A stretch of 64,000 nucleotides of DNA from Siphonodentalium dalli (taxonomy: Eukaryota > Mollusca > Scaphopoda > Gadilida > Siphonodentaliidae): NCBI GenBank assembly GCA_032622095.1, contig CP136061.1, positions 38,259,797-38,323,796 of the forward strand, given 5' to 3'. The notes below the pieces were generated by a model, which saw nothing but the letters and a program-made list of their open reading frames with translations, did no database searches and was not told the DNA's origin. Positions 22,997 to 34,130 of the stretch are shown piece after piece (position 1 is the first letter of the stretch; each line of letters starts with the position of its first letter). The translations under genes were made by a program, and so were the position numbers.

Positions 22997-23193
22997 AGAT
23001 TTTATTTCTGAACATGTCTGAAATAGACGTACTTTTAGTAGTCACGTTAATTTCACCGCTATATATGGACCTAACATTAAATAAAAACGTCCCGGTACCG
23101 ATATCACGATAGAGTCGTGCATAATTGGCTTGTCGAACTGATACGGACGACGGATAGCCCAAAATAACGCAACACCAGAATATACAGAACATA

Positions 23194-23651
23194 TGTGACC
23201 CGCCATATCAAGTCCAGTCGTAAGTCGGGATATTTTTACCCTGTGCCAATGCATTCTCTTATATATGCGAGTCGACCATAGGTCGCCTTGCATATATAAG
23301 AGAATGCATTGGCCTAACAATTTTTTACAATTTTAATAATTTGTTCTTGTATTCTTTAACAATTTTATAATTTTACCCACACAGAGCCCCAGACAAACAT
23401 GAGCAGACGACACTCTTCTATATGCTTCTGTATATGTGTGGCGCTCCCTACAGGGTATTGGATGTTTTTTATTTTATGTCCTAAAAATTGTAAGAAACAT
23501 TTATTTAATAAAAATGATAAAAAATTGTTAGGCCACTGCATTCTCTTATATATGCGAGCCGACCTATGGTCGACTAGCATATATAAGAGCATGCATTGGC
23601 ACAGGGTAAAAAAATCCCGACTTACGACTGGATTTGATATGGCGGGTCACA
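23194..23651. mobile_element. TA-flanked element with the same palindromic core
   Basis: The termini are TGTGACCCGCCATATCAA and its complement, extended to inverted repeats of about 50 bases, with TA on each side (23192-23193 and 23652-23653) as for Tc1/mariner-type insertion. Inside lie the palindromes found in the TTAA MITEs (23245-23313 and about 23529-23603), bounded by CCCTGTGCC and GGCACAGGG. The outer ends share nothing with the TTAA family. Confidence 0.7.
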
Positions 23652-23775
23652 TATTTTGTCGATATAACATATGGAGGGTGTTTTGCCTGTGTATATCTCG
23701 CTTATCATGTCACCTGGTTGGATCGACCAATGAGGACTCTCCGTTGGTAGAGGCATATCAGGAGACATCGGGTCG

Positions 23776-23919
23776 TCATCTTTGTAGCCCGTCCCATATG
23801 GAATCCATATCCCCCCTCAGGGTTCCCATGTGGGGTCGATGTCCGTCATTTTGTTTTTCATGGAACTCTGCCGCCTCGGGTATATTTCCGGTGTGTTTTG
23901 GCGCCAAGAAAAGGGATAT
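23776..23919 (-). CDS. Weak candidate exon, unknown product
   Basis: After a CCGACAG acceptor the minus strand is open for 47 codons and a TGA, containing PKHTGNIPEAAEFHEKQNDG and ending SIWDGLQR. The segment is GC-rich relative to its flanks. It lies just beyond the TA-flanked palindromic element at 23194-23651. There is no recognisable domain, and chance is a real alternative. Confidence 0.18.
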   Translation of the reverse strand: MSLFLAPKHTGNIPEAAEFHEKQNDGHRPHMGTLRGDMDSIWDGLQR

Positions 23920-24226
23920 CTGTCGGAAATCAAGTTCTGTTAATTTAAAGATATAGTACCATATACCAAAACCTGCATGTGATATATTTGAGAAATTCTA
24001 AACACTCATAAATTAACTATCAAACTCAAGTTTGTTGTCCTGCTTCTGGTGATTAGTTATGGACTCAATTCGTTGACGTTCAACGCCCATGACGCGTCAC
24101 TGTGACGTTACATAAGTTAATAGCCATAGACAACAAATTTACTTACTGGCAGGTAATGAACTTCGTATAAGTAATTCAAATTCTCACACGGAAAATATGA
24201 TATGTGGGTGACATGATAAAATCGTT

Positions 24227-24360
24227 ACAGGGCTCGATGTTGCCGGCTACGGTGACATATGAGGCTCAGCGAGATTAATATCAGGCTCGGCTAGCGCATC
24301 GCCAGATATTAATCTCACTTCGCCTCATATGACACCGTATCCGGCAACAACTCGCCCTGT
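24227..24360. repeat. Foldback repeat with ~58-base arms
   Basis: ACAGGGCTCGATGTTGCCGG at the left pairs with CCGGCAACAACTCGCCCTGT at the right, and the pairing continues through TGACATATGAGGC and GAGATTAATATC. A few mismatches occur. Confidence 0.75.
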
Positions 24361-24677
24361 ATATAACTTATAATATCATGGTCGTACCTGCCATTTTGGC
24401 GCGAAAGTTTTTGTTGAATTTTCGGAATCTACGGGCTCGCTTACATACGTTTTGCTATTCAGATAACTTGTAAATATGTCAAGTATAAATGCCATTTTTC
24501 GATGTTTATCAGGGAAATTGACATTCTTAAATGTCGTATCTGGGTTCACCGCGAAACATTTTCGTTAATTTTAAAATGTCGTAATTTTAATTTTCGAAAC
24601 CGTTCCCGATAGGATCATTCTGAATGGATTGTTTTGAAGAAGAATGACCGGAGGGCGTATCCTCCTTATCCCGAGTG

Positions 24678-24774
24678 ACAGAGACTAACGAAGACTAACG
24701 GAGACTAACGAAGACTAACGGAGACTAACGAAGACTAACGGAGACTAACGAAGACTAACGGAGACTAACGAAGC
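24678..24774 (+). repeat. 10-bp tandem repeat
   Basis: About ten alternating copies of GACTAACGGA and GACTAACGAA. Confidence 0.92.
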
Positions 24775-25087
24775 CGCGGGAATCGTCAAAATTAAATGTC
24801 TCATAGACAATATTTAGATTTTTTAACATTCTAAAGTGTCGTACATGTATATCAATATCAAATCATGTTTTCTCAACAGATAGAAGATAATCGAGTATGC
24901 AAGTGTATCTTTTATAACAACTGTGATATAAAGTGTTATTTTCCAAATGATTGGCAGATACCAACTCTAGTTCCAAAGGTAAATAGTTTATTGTCTCTCC
25001 TGAACAATTTGATTTTCCTGAGGTACGACCTTTTTGAGGCCCACCGACGATATAACCATGTGTTAAATATATCCACAGCTTGTTGTA

Positions 25088-25274
25088 TTAAGTAGGCGGG
25101 GGCGGTGCTGTTGTTGCTGCTGGGGTGGAGATGGAAGACACCGGACTGGAGTGGTATTCGGGTGTCTTAGGTCGTAATGTGTCCAACTCCAGCTCGAGGT
25201 CTGCGGCAGGGACGTCTGGGGTGACATCGGCGTCCCTATCTCCGCTGGCCAAGATGAAGACGGTTTCATAGGAG
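25088..25274 (-). CDS. Candidate last exon of an unidentified gene
   Basis: After a TTTCCTCCATAG acceptor the minus strand encodes about 61 residues beginning SYETVFILASGDRDADVTPD and ending in a Pro/Thr/Ala-rich tail before TAA. The composition (acidic stretch, LELELDTLRPKTPEYHSSP, proline-rich end) resembles a cytoplasmic or disordered C-terminal tail. The segment is clearly more GC-rich than its surroundings. Another frame over the same bases is also open (ending with a poly-Gln run), so the frame is my choice based on the splice site. I do not recognise the family and found no upstream exon. It is not a globin. Confidence 0.4.
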
Positions 25275-26404
25275 CTATGGAGGAAATATGATTAAATACG
25301 TACTCACTATGTGCGTACAAGTTAAGACTTTTTCAGGATATATATTGTCGCGAATATCTCGCGGGTGTCTCATTGTTTCAGTATGCATTTATTATGACCG
25401 CGTTAATTGCTTTCGATATTGAATGTACGTGTGAACAATGGCTGGGCCACTTTCGGGGGTCTATTTAATCCGATTAGTATAGTTTTGGTCCGCATGTAGA
25501 GGCCTTCCTGGTGTTGTGAATGAGAAACTTTACGAGATAAGCTTTAGTTGTTTTAATAATGTGAAGGACGACAGTTTTAACGGAATGATGAGTTGGTGCA
25601 TTCATGCAACTTTGAAGGAATTATGAATAATTAGTCTCCAATAATCGGAAGCCATGGATTCGCTCAACCATTTAGTTGTTTTAATAATATGTGGTGAATT
25701 AACCCTTGTCGGAAATGATTGATTGATTGATTGATATTGCTTGTAAACCATTTATTGTTCGTCCGACTTAGCGTGGCATCTTGTCAGTAATTTGTTTTTA
25801 ATATGTTCATTGGGAACCATTATGTGTTGTGCGTACTTGGGTGAACTAAATGTGACTGGAAACGTACTCGGTATTTGTGTACTTGACCATTTAACGAAGA
25901 TCGATAATGTTGGCCTGATTAGTATTCTGCATGCAATTTGATACACTATTCGGACCTCTATTTTAATAGAAATTAGAGCACAATCCCATTCTTACAATCG
26001 TCCCCTGATTTTTGGTAAAGCACACCAATTCCCAAGGCAGCCGAAGGAATAGTTCAGTGATTATCCCATTGTTAGGCATTCGTAACTCATAACAGACAAA
26101 TCGCACGGGCGCTTCAAAGTGGGACCAGTCCGTGTTGTGTCGGACATATCTATTCATATTCAACGGCGATCAGTGCATGTTAATCACGTATATATAAATT
26201 ATGTGGGATAAATTGTGCTCTAAGTCGGTCAGAGCACGCGAATAGTTTTTTACCAGAATAAATATCGTCTTCGTCTCGATCGATTCTGGTAAATAACAAT
26301 GTTTGTGTTCTAACCCTTACAGTGAACAAAAAGAAAAGATACAAGGCAGCCGACAACAATTCAAATGTCGTATAAGAGACCCGAGAAACGAACCCGAAGT
26401 GATA

Positions 26405-27025
26405 GTTGAGGTCGGATGGGAATATCTTGACGACAGACACAAGCAGCACAAATTTATCCAATTCTTCAAAATTAAAACCGGTAGGGCGTCACCTTACATT
26501 AGTAACATGGTACCCCCAGAGTGTAACACACTACATGACCACACTGCTAGAAATACAAATAAACGCCCCCGATAGTGATTGTGATTACCATATGCAATCC
26601 TTTCTTCCGTCGACTATCCGTTCGTGGAATGTACTCACTGACTGTTAAAAAAGCAACGTCAATAGACGATTTCAAACGCAAGCTTAACCCTGATATATCA
26701 ACTTTTTCAGCTATTCTAGTACAGCTCAAGTATACCACACCAGACTGAGATTAAGAGGTAGCAATCTTAACAGCGATCTAAACGATAACCACCTCAGAGA
26801 CTTAACATATTGCATGCGTGGTTGCATTGAAACTGCTAGACATTTGTTTCTGGAATGCGCACAGTATACCTCTCACAGAGAAGAACTTCTTACTACCCTA
26901 TCTGGTGTAACAATAGCTATTAACCTATTACTATGTTGATTTGCCGAATTGTCATATGAAATTAATAAACAAATCTTCATGGCAGCTCAGAAATTTATAA
27001 TAATAATCAGTAATCGCTTTCAATG
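26405..27025 (+). pseudogene. Non-LTR retrotransposon ORF2 C-terminal fragment
   Basis: Across shifted plus-strand frames one reads the typical RT C-terminal order: GWEYLDDRHKQHKFIQFFKI, ASPYISNMVPP, TRNTNKRP, SFLPSTIRSWNVL, DDFKRKL, then a Cys/His region CMRGCIETARHLFLECAQY and an end near AAQKFIIISNRF. At least two frame changes and a stop make it a relic. It ends a few bases before the TTAA-flanked MITE at 27038, and faces a convergent RT fragment beyond that MITE. Confidence 0.78.
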
Positions 27026-27037
27026 ACGCTTTCTTAA

Positions 27038-27367
27038 CCCTTTACCCAACAAACCGGCCAAAAACGGCCAAATAAAGCTGCAACAGCCTAAATTATCTTG
27101 GGTCTGTCTCAATAAAACCATACAAATATGGATATAATTGGAACCGGCTCATTGACCACATTGTGATGGTTACAGTTATGCCCTGTGCTAATGTATTCTC
27201 TTATATATGCGAGTCGACCATAGGTCGCCTCGCATAGATAAGAGAATGCATTGGCCTAAAAAAAATCTGTTTTAACACTTTTTTACCATTTTTTCTTACA
27301 TTCTTAAACCATTTTATAATTTGTAATGTGTTAAGCCAATGCATTCTCTTATATATGCGAGGCGACA
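27038..27367. mobile_element. piggyBac-like palindromic MITE, right-truncated
   Basis: TTAA at 27034-27037 is followed by CCCTTTACCCAACA and the usual internal sequence with one full palindrome (27187-27256). The second palindrome stops midway at GAGGCGAC and runs into unrelated sequence next to the RT fragment ending at 27405. The right TIR and flank are lost. Confidence 0.75.
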
Positions 27368-27404
27368 GTCTATGCCACTTTAAGATCTTTAACGGTAATG
27401 CAGA

Positions 27405-27890
27405 CTAGTTGCTGATGTCAACACGGCATGTTGAAGCTATGTAAGTTTGAACAAAATTGAATAACTTTCTATTTAATTTGACATTTAGCGAGATGTCACC
27501 AATAAGTAGCTCTCCGACAGTGATATTTGACATACCTACTAAACCTGTTCAATTATTTGCTAGAGTAATTATATGACATGTGAACAGCCCACAACAAAAG
27601 AAATAATGACTTGCATCTTCAATTGGATGACCACATCGACAACTTGGATTGTCACTAATAAAGTTGCAAAATTTGTCAGTATTTAGGTCGCTACATAAGT
27701 TGCGGAGAATACAATGGATTATGTTCAGTCGTCGTTTTCCTATATTGAAATGATCATGGGGTTTCAGTACTATATTGGTTGATGCTAATTTTGTTTTGAA
27801 AACGTTTAGTGAGCAACTAGTTCTTACTTCTTTGTTAATATGTGTTCCTCAATATTCTACCTCACAGTATAGGGTGTGATCCCAGCTGGA
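27405..27890 (-). pseudogene. Non-LTR retrotransposon ORF2 C-terminal fragment
   Basis: The minus strand encodes FKTKLASTNIVLKPHDHFNI, GKRRLNIIHCILRNLCSDLN, the Cys/His box PSCRCGHPIEDASHYFFCC, and an end near KLFNFVQTYIASTCRVDISN with TAG at 27405. It is broken by a stop after LANN. It parallels the 54838-55122 segment (GKRKINTIHCKIRNHCSDLR, CPCNLDIEDANHYFHVC), so both belong to one family. Confidence 0.78.
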
Positions 27891-27930
27891 TATGGCATGT
27901 TTTTGTGACTTTTTGAGCCAATACCTCAAT

Positions 27931-28190
27931 AATGGAGCTTCGTGGTCCAGTGGTTAGGCTGTCGGACTTGCATTTTTGTAAACAAACGATATGTGTTCGC
28001 AACGCCGCTGGTCTTTTTTGAGTCCTCACACAACAGTGGCTTGACCGCTTCGAGCGACGTGCCATTGTCGGATTGCTCGCATTTTCAAATCCCTCGCCAA
28101 GTTGTGACCCTTGAGCAAGGTCGCTCGTATTGTGTCGGCTTCGCATCACTCATGCGTTAAACGAGTACCAGTCAGCGTGTCATACTGATG
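27931..28190 (+). mobile_element. tRNA-derived SINE with conserved central domain
   Basis: The 5' part carries a Pol III A-box-like TGGTCCAGTGGTTAGG and a B-box-like GTGTTCGCAAC about 40 bases on. The body contains CCCTTGAGCAAGGTCGCTCG followed by AAACGAGTACCAGTCAGC, resembling the central domain shared by V-SINE/Meta-type SINEs (CTTGAGCAAGGCAC...GGGTACC). It stops just before the long-TIR element at 28199. The resemblance is from memory of the family pattern, not a search. Confidence 0.6.
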
Positions 28191-28198
28191 AGTATCAG

Positions 28199-28812
28199 CA
28201 CCCCCGTGTACGTGGTATCGCCAAAACCGAGGGTATCGCCAAAACCGAAAATATGGGAAAGTCATTTTCACGTATATGATATGGGGATATGTTTGTTTCT
28301 CACCGTAATACAGACATCGAGCATCGTATGTGTATGTCCACACGAAGCATGAGTATTTATCCACTAGTTGTCAATCAGTTTTCCCAGATCAGACCATTAA
28401 TTCTTTTTTGGAGAATTTTTTCAATGGTGTTTTTGCTTTTGCTCACTCAAATTTTCGAGAACAACCATTCACTAGTATAGTTCCTGGACTTCCACGCTTC
28501 CAAACAAATGCCGGTATATAGTTGAATCTGTCAATGAAGCATAGGATTTAACAGAATTTAATAAATCCTTGTCGTTCTCAATATCCGCGCGATATGAAGG
28601 GACCACTGTCGGTCCATAAAGATGCGAACGGCACAGATGAAGATGCGCCAAACGCCGAGTTTCTGTGCAGTAAATATGCGTATTATTTAAGGAGTTCTGA
28701 TGAGTTTTCGAGTGTTTTTATGTGTATCTGAGACTGATCAATTGGACTGCGAATGTCATCTGAAATATGAATCCATAACTTATTCGAAACATTGTGTGCA
28801 TATATATCATCA
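28199..28812 (+). repeat. Left terminal inverted repeat of the 3.96-kb element
   Basis: Direct comparison with the reverse complement of 31549-32158 shows near-identity along its whole length with small indels. The inner limit is around GTGTGCATATATAT. Confidence 0.88.
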
Positions 28813-30033
28813 CAATGTGCTATGTGTGGCACACGTGTGTGCCTTCTTATCCGGATGTCGATGGGCCTCTATGTGTCTATGTACAAAACCATGTTTAAAC
28901 AAAATCAAACCAGACCATGCGGTTTTGATCAATAACTTATCTTCCTCATATATGAAGCTATATATATATATATATATATATATTATTATTTATTATTATT
29001 GTACTTTATTTCAGACTCGAGGTCCATATATGAATTTGAAAGTAAACAAAAAACCAAAATAAACTAAACATAGTTTCGAATGAGTCAAGTACGAAACCGA
29101 CTAGTTGAATAGAATTCTCGAACTAAGATGTCCGTTGGCCATTTCCTTGGATTCAGTATTATGTTCTTCGCGATATAATTTGGAAAATCAACTCTGAATG
29201 ACGAGTAACTTCAATGCTTTGTCGAAAGTTTCTCACAGTCAGTAACGCGAATACCAAAACTACGCTGTATGTAGCGAATTATATCGTTTGTGGTAGTCTC
29301 CGGTGTCAATCTGGAAATGAAAACAGGTTTTCCGACGACGAACCATCGGTTTCAATTCCGACACACACTGCTCTGATGTTCCAAGCACTAATCTTTTCCG
29401 CGGATATTCTCCTCGATTGGGTCGATTCCGTCTTGATGGTTCAAATCCTTTCACTACCTGGGTTTGCAAAACCTGTGCATATGATGCGTTCTCCAGTGGT
29501 TTGGTAGACTCTATATCTTGTTTATTCGTTTTCAGAACTTTCTTTTCTTTTTATATATATATATATATCTGGGGAAGTGTTATGTTGCACCAACACACCA
29601 CTGTCACATTCCTATAACCGAGTGGATGAATTAGCCGACTAAAAGACAGAACATGTTATCTTCGGATGTAGCCTAGTATGTTCGCGGATAGAGCACGTAT
29701 ACATATTTATCTTTTTTCCTGTGATGTTTTGTATAAGAATTATCATTGGAAATTGCTCGCTTGACCGCCAGCATGTGCCATGGTATCCATTTTTCTCTGT
29801 TGAATGGTTTGACAGAGGTTAAGACCCCCCCCCAACAAAACAAATACTATCATTGAAGACAAATACATTTATGATGCATGACACGTTATACTCATCATCG
29901 GGTCTCGTGAATGTTTGCACGAGTGGAGCTATAATCGCAACAATTATCTCTGTCTGTGAACAAAGCAAAAACAGCCAGTCCGCATAAAATCACCGGGCGC
30001 GGAATGCTTAATTAAATTATAATTAATCCCTTA

Positions 30034-30748
30034 GTGTCGGCGCACACGGTCCCGGTTGTCCCCGGTTTATCCCGCAGCTGGGTAAAACGGGGACAACCGG
30101 GATCGTGTGCGCCGACGCTTTGGGCCGGTTTTTGTCGGATCTGATTTAACCGGACCGATCAAACTGAGTTTGATTTCATCCGTAAAAAACGGCTCGTGAC
30201 GATGGCAACGCGCGTGTTTTGCTTGCCACATGACCAAAACATCATTCAAAATGTCGGAATAGTTAGCAGCGACCGCTATTCGAAAATTATGTCTAGAATT
30301 CTGACAAATCGACAAGTAACAACTGCTGGTAGACCTATGGGCAGAAAATAGGTGCCCGTATATAGATAGTAATCGCAACAAGAGGGCGGTAACTGTGGAC
30401 AGGTAGTTTACGCCAATTTACGGCTATTGGCAGTATTCACAGTATTTCCCGTAACCTCAAATTCAATATATTATTATTAATATTATATATTCATTCAGTT
30501 TATTATTAATAAATATTAGTCTTTAGAAATACATATTAATATAAATCACCACGACTAGCTATAGTAAATGTCTAGATCGGCTGACCACACCAGTTGGCTA
30601 TTTACTACAGTGACCATCTATAGGCATAGCATGCATATGACCGGAGTGAAAATCGGACTCGTGTGCGCTGAACCCCCCGATTTTATCGGGCCCGATTTAT
30701 CCCGCAGCCGGATTTACCGGACACAATCGGGATCGTGTGCACCGACAC
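30034..30748. mobile_element. PIF/Harbinger-type MITE nested in the 3.96-kb element
   Basis: TTA occurs on both sides (30031-30033 and 30749-30751), the typical 3-bp PIF/Harbinger duplication. The termini read GTGTCGGCGCACACG and CGTGTGCACCGACAC. Each end is itself a foldback: 30034-30118 pairs with itself around CCCGCAGCTGGG, and 30660-30748 pairs around CCCGCAGCCGG. The 715-bp body has a minus-strand open frame (30067-30381) with no recognisable domain. Confidence 0.75.
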
Positions 30749-31548
30749 TTAATCAGTCAATTCATCCGGTCCCTTATGCGTTGCGCGGATATTTTGTGGC
30801 ATCTCGAATTTAGTATTATGAAACACCATGTCTGAATCAGATGCGCCATTGGAAATTGTGCCCATAGACGAAGCGTTAGGGAACGTCAGATGCGACTTGA
30901 CGCTGAACAACCATAACAATTTTGGTTAGAACCATAAACCAAACTCAGGACGGAGACCCTGATAAGATAAGATTCATTTCGGTTAAACATACATATCCTT
31001 GGGCTAAATTAAAAAAGTTGTAAACTATAGTGCAATTTACATGTGCACATGACAATCATGGCAGTATACATGGCAGTTCCACAGTGAAGTGTTTAGTATA
31101 CATAGCAGTAACTTTGTTGCGTGTGTGTGTACATATATGTTCTGATGTTTGGAGTGTTAACATAGAATCGTTACAATTTTATCTGATGACTCTTAAAAAA
31201 TTGCATAATTTGGAGCAATACGATGTATGTATAATCCATAAGATGATTCGGTTTTATTGTCTCGTAACTGTCTACTCGAGTGGGAACGAGTCATAAAGTC
31301 TGTAAAATAAACATGATTATAACAAATCGTTGTTACGCCGTATCGTGTCGTCCGGCATGCGTGGTATATATATACAAACTCCAAGCATGTTAATACTAAA
31401 CGAATAACCGATTAGCTGCATGCATGCGAACGGCAGCATTCACGTGCGTGTGGTCAAGGCATCGCGTTATCCTTCATTCACGTTCTTGAGATCGCAAATC
31501 TGAATGATGAGATGGATGTTCAATTAATTTCAATTGAAACACATTCAT

Positions 31549-32158
31549 AATATATATGCACACAATATTTCCAATATGTTATGGATTCATATTTCAGATG
31601 ACATTCGCAGTCCAATTGATCAGTCTCAGATACACATAAAAACACTCGAAAACTCATCAGAACTCCTTAAGTAATACGCATATTTACTGCACAGAAACTC
31701 GGCGTTTGGTCGCATCTTCATCTGTGCCGTTCGCATCTTTCTGGACCGACAGTGGGACCTTCATATCGCGCGGATATTGAGAACGACAGGGATTTTTTAA
31801 ATTCTGTCAAATCCTATGCTTCATTGACAGATTCAACTATATACCGGCATTTGTTTTGGAAGCGTGGAAGTCCAGGAACTAAACTGTGAATGGATGTTCT
31901 CGGAAATTTGAGTGAGCAAAAGCAAAACCACCAATGAAAAAAATCGCCAAAAAAAAAAAATGGTCTGATCTGGGAAAACTAAATGACAACTTGTGGATAA
32001 ATACTCCTGCTTCGTGTGGACATACACATACGATGCTCGATGTCTGTATTACTATGAGAAACAAACATATCCCCATATCATATACGTGAAAATGACTTTC
32101 CCATATTCTCGGTGTTGGCGATACCCTCGGTTTTGGCGATACCACGTACACGGGGGTG
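31549..32158 (-). repeat. Right terminal inverted repeat of the 3.96-kb element
   Basis: Inverted partner of 28199-28812. It contains a longer A run near 31950 and a few substitutions, so the insertion is not brand new. Confidence 0.88.
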
Positions 32159-32163
32159 ATCAG

Positions 32164-32984
32164 AGCATGTTCTGATCAAACTAGAGCAGCGCCTGCAATG
32201 GATGCAGTCGGTTCATTGGTTGGCTTGTAAAAATGACTGGATTAATATGGTAATGTTTAAAAGCGTGTTAGCGCGAGTAATTGGTTAATTGTTATATAAA
32301 ACTGGCTATTATTATTTAATAAACATTGAATTCATTACTCGGGAGAATTCCGTGATTGGACGCGATGAAACGAAAAAATGGCTCACAAAGTCACTTAGAT
32401 CGCGCAACTTCGAGTTGGGACCCTCAACTACAGTGACAAACATTATTAAGTAACAGGTAATAACTAAGAAATATGTTACCTGCACTGCATGTGTTTTCAA
32501 TGTTCTAAACTTCCCAGTCACAACATAAAAAGTTCCCGGGTTTTGTACCGTTCTCTATACGGGCATAGCTGGAGTTGAGATTCATGATCTAGGGTGTAAC
32601 ACGTCGAAGAAATGGAAGGCCAAATATTTAAAAATTCGAATTGTACGGACAGTATATTTCGTGCAGAATGACCGCTTCACAAATAACGAAAGAAATAGTT
32701 TTACTTTTGAACATAAAAAATAATCGTTGCAATAAATTCCGAACTCAATAAACTCACATTCCTGCTGTCATGTAAACATAATATGTTACCTTTTCATTTA
32801 TGGTATGGATATTATACAGATCTGATGTCGTCCGCGGGTTAGATACGGAGATTTGTCGCCTGTCGAGACGGAATGTCACCTGAAGGCTTTTATGTCCGAG
32901 GGTGACATTCAGGTCGAGAGTGCCAACATATTTATTATCCGATACATGTACCTAAATCGCATCCCATGAGTGCTTTCGTTCACA
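32164..32984. other. No gene recognised
   Basis: Right flank of the 3.96-kb element, with no exon-like segment. Confidence 0.5.
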
Positions 32985-33068
32985 TGTCCTCTGGTGCGAC
33001 AACCCCACCATGAGTGTCCACAGTATTAAGGTAGACACTCGTGGTGGGGTTGTCGCACCAGGGGACCC
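32985..33068. repeat. Foldback repeat, family with GTATTAAGGTA centre, copy 2
   Basis: Inverted arms around CTGGTGCGACAACCCCACCA with the loop GTATTAAGGTA. It shares arm and centre sequence with 9907-10002 in spite of unrelated flanks, so this is a dispersed foldback family. Confidence 0.65.
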
Positions 33069-33461
33069 GTGCTTTCGTTCGCAGTTAGTTTTATTAATGA
33101 CATTTTTTGTACTTGTTTAGGTGCATGGAACTGATAAGTTAGTATTCGGGCGTTATGCCAACTGGAGAAATGTAACATTCTACAAACATCGCCGAAAATT
33201 TTCAGGAAATCGACCATAATGCTCCGTAGAAAACATCGTCTTAACTACGCTTAATTCTAAATATTTACATCTTGATTCGGGACGCAACTATCGGGGATAA
33301 ACTAACATAAATTATTTCGCCATTGAGAGTCATTGCATGTAGTTAATATATAAGAATGACGGTGTGTTTTGTCAATTCGGATTAATATTCCAAAAAAGTT
33401 ACTAGTATAAGAGTCGCTTATGTCCGATTTTCGGCTCCCGTGGGAAAATCATGAACAAATA

Positions 33462-33497
33462 TAGAGACCATGCTGATGAGCCAGCATATGGTCTCTA
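33462..33497. repeat. Short hairpin
   Basis: TAGAGACCATGCTGATGAGC pairs with GCCAGCATATGGTCTCTA. The stem is about 15 bases with a two-base bulge. Confidence 0.6.
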
Positions 33498-33971
33498 CTT
33501 GAGAAACAAATTTGTTAGATCTCCTGGGGTCGCGACTGGGTGGTCAGATGACGTCACAAAGTTGGCCACCTTGCTCATTTTCTTAAGTTCGTTATTGTTG
33601 GATTTCACGATAAAAATATAATTGACAATCCTTTTGTAAAGTGCATGGTGTGACGCCATGTTATATTTATATATGAAACATGTCCTCTCGGTCAAATATG
33701 GCCGCCAAAATGGCGACCGGAAGTGGGAAAATTGATGATTTTCCATATAAGTCGCCTATACCATTTCCGATTGTATCGAACTGGTGACGATTAGAGAACA
33801 TATCTCTCGCCAATCTTGATAACTAATCACTTAGGCATCAAAATAATTGATTTCTTGGACCATAATCTTGACATACAGATTGCATATAATATGCAAATTT
33901 AAACTGGAATCCGATGTATTCCACCAAGAATATGACATCTATATTGCATGTAATATGCAGACTGCATAAAA

Positions 33972-34130
33972 TATGCAACTTCTCCTGAACGGAACTGATA
34001 TATACCAAGCCATCGAAGCTCGCATAGAATATGCACCATGAATATGACACCTATGCAACTTCTCCTGAATGGAACTGCTATATGCCAAGCCATCGGAGCT
34101 CGCATAGAATATGGCATATATATTGCACGC
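33972..34130 (+). repeat. 80-bp tandem repeat, two copies
   Basis: TATGCAACTTCTCCTGAA recurs at 33972 and 34052, followed by GCCAAGCCATC-AGCTCGCATA in each. The surrounding 33830-34180 has further short TGCATATAATATGCA-type symmetric words. Confidence 0.8.

Larger units (their letters stand above)
28199..32158. mobile_element. 3.96-kb DNA transposon-like element with ~610-bp terminal inverted repeats
   Basis: The left arm (28199-28812) and right arm (31549-32158, inverted) are roughly 94% alike by eye. The termini read CACCCCCGTGTACGTGG and the complement. Both sides carry ATCAG (28194-28198 and 32159-32163), a 5-bp target duplication. The first ~50 bases hold a subterminal doublet of GGTATCGCCAAAACCGAG. 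The interior (28813-31548) has no recognisable transposase and contains a nested Harbinger-type MITE, so the copy is probably non-autonomous. CAC termini with a 5-bp duplication recall Transib/RAG-like elements, but the heptamer does not match well, so the superfamily is left open. Confidence 0.82.

Noticed and set aside
21980-23011. Three overlapping ~300-codon frames rich in Trp, Gly, Cys and Leu
   Set aside because: The 25-bp repeat cycles through all frames. Three overlapping genes are implausible.
30067-30381. Harbinger DNA-binding protein in the nested MITE
   Set aside because: The 104-codon frame includes the palindromic terminus and shows no recognisable Myb/MADF pattern.
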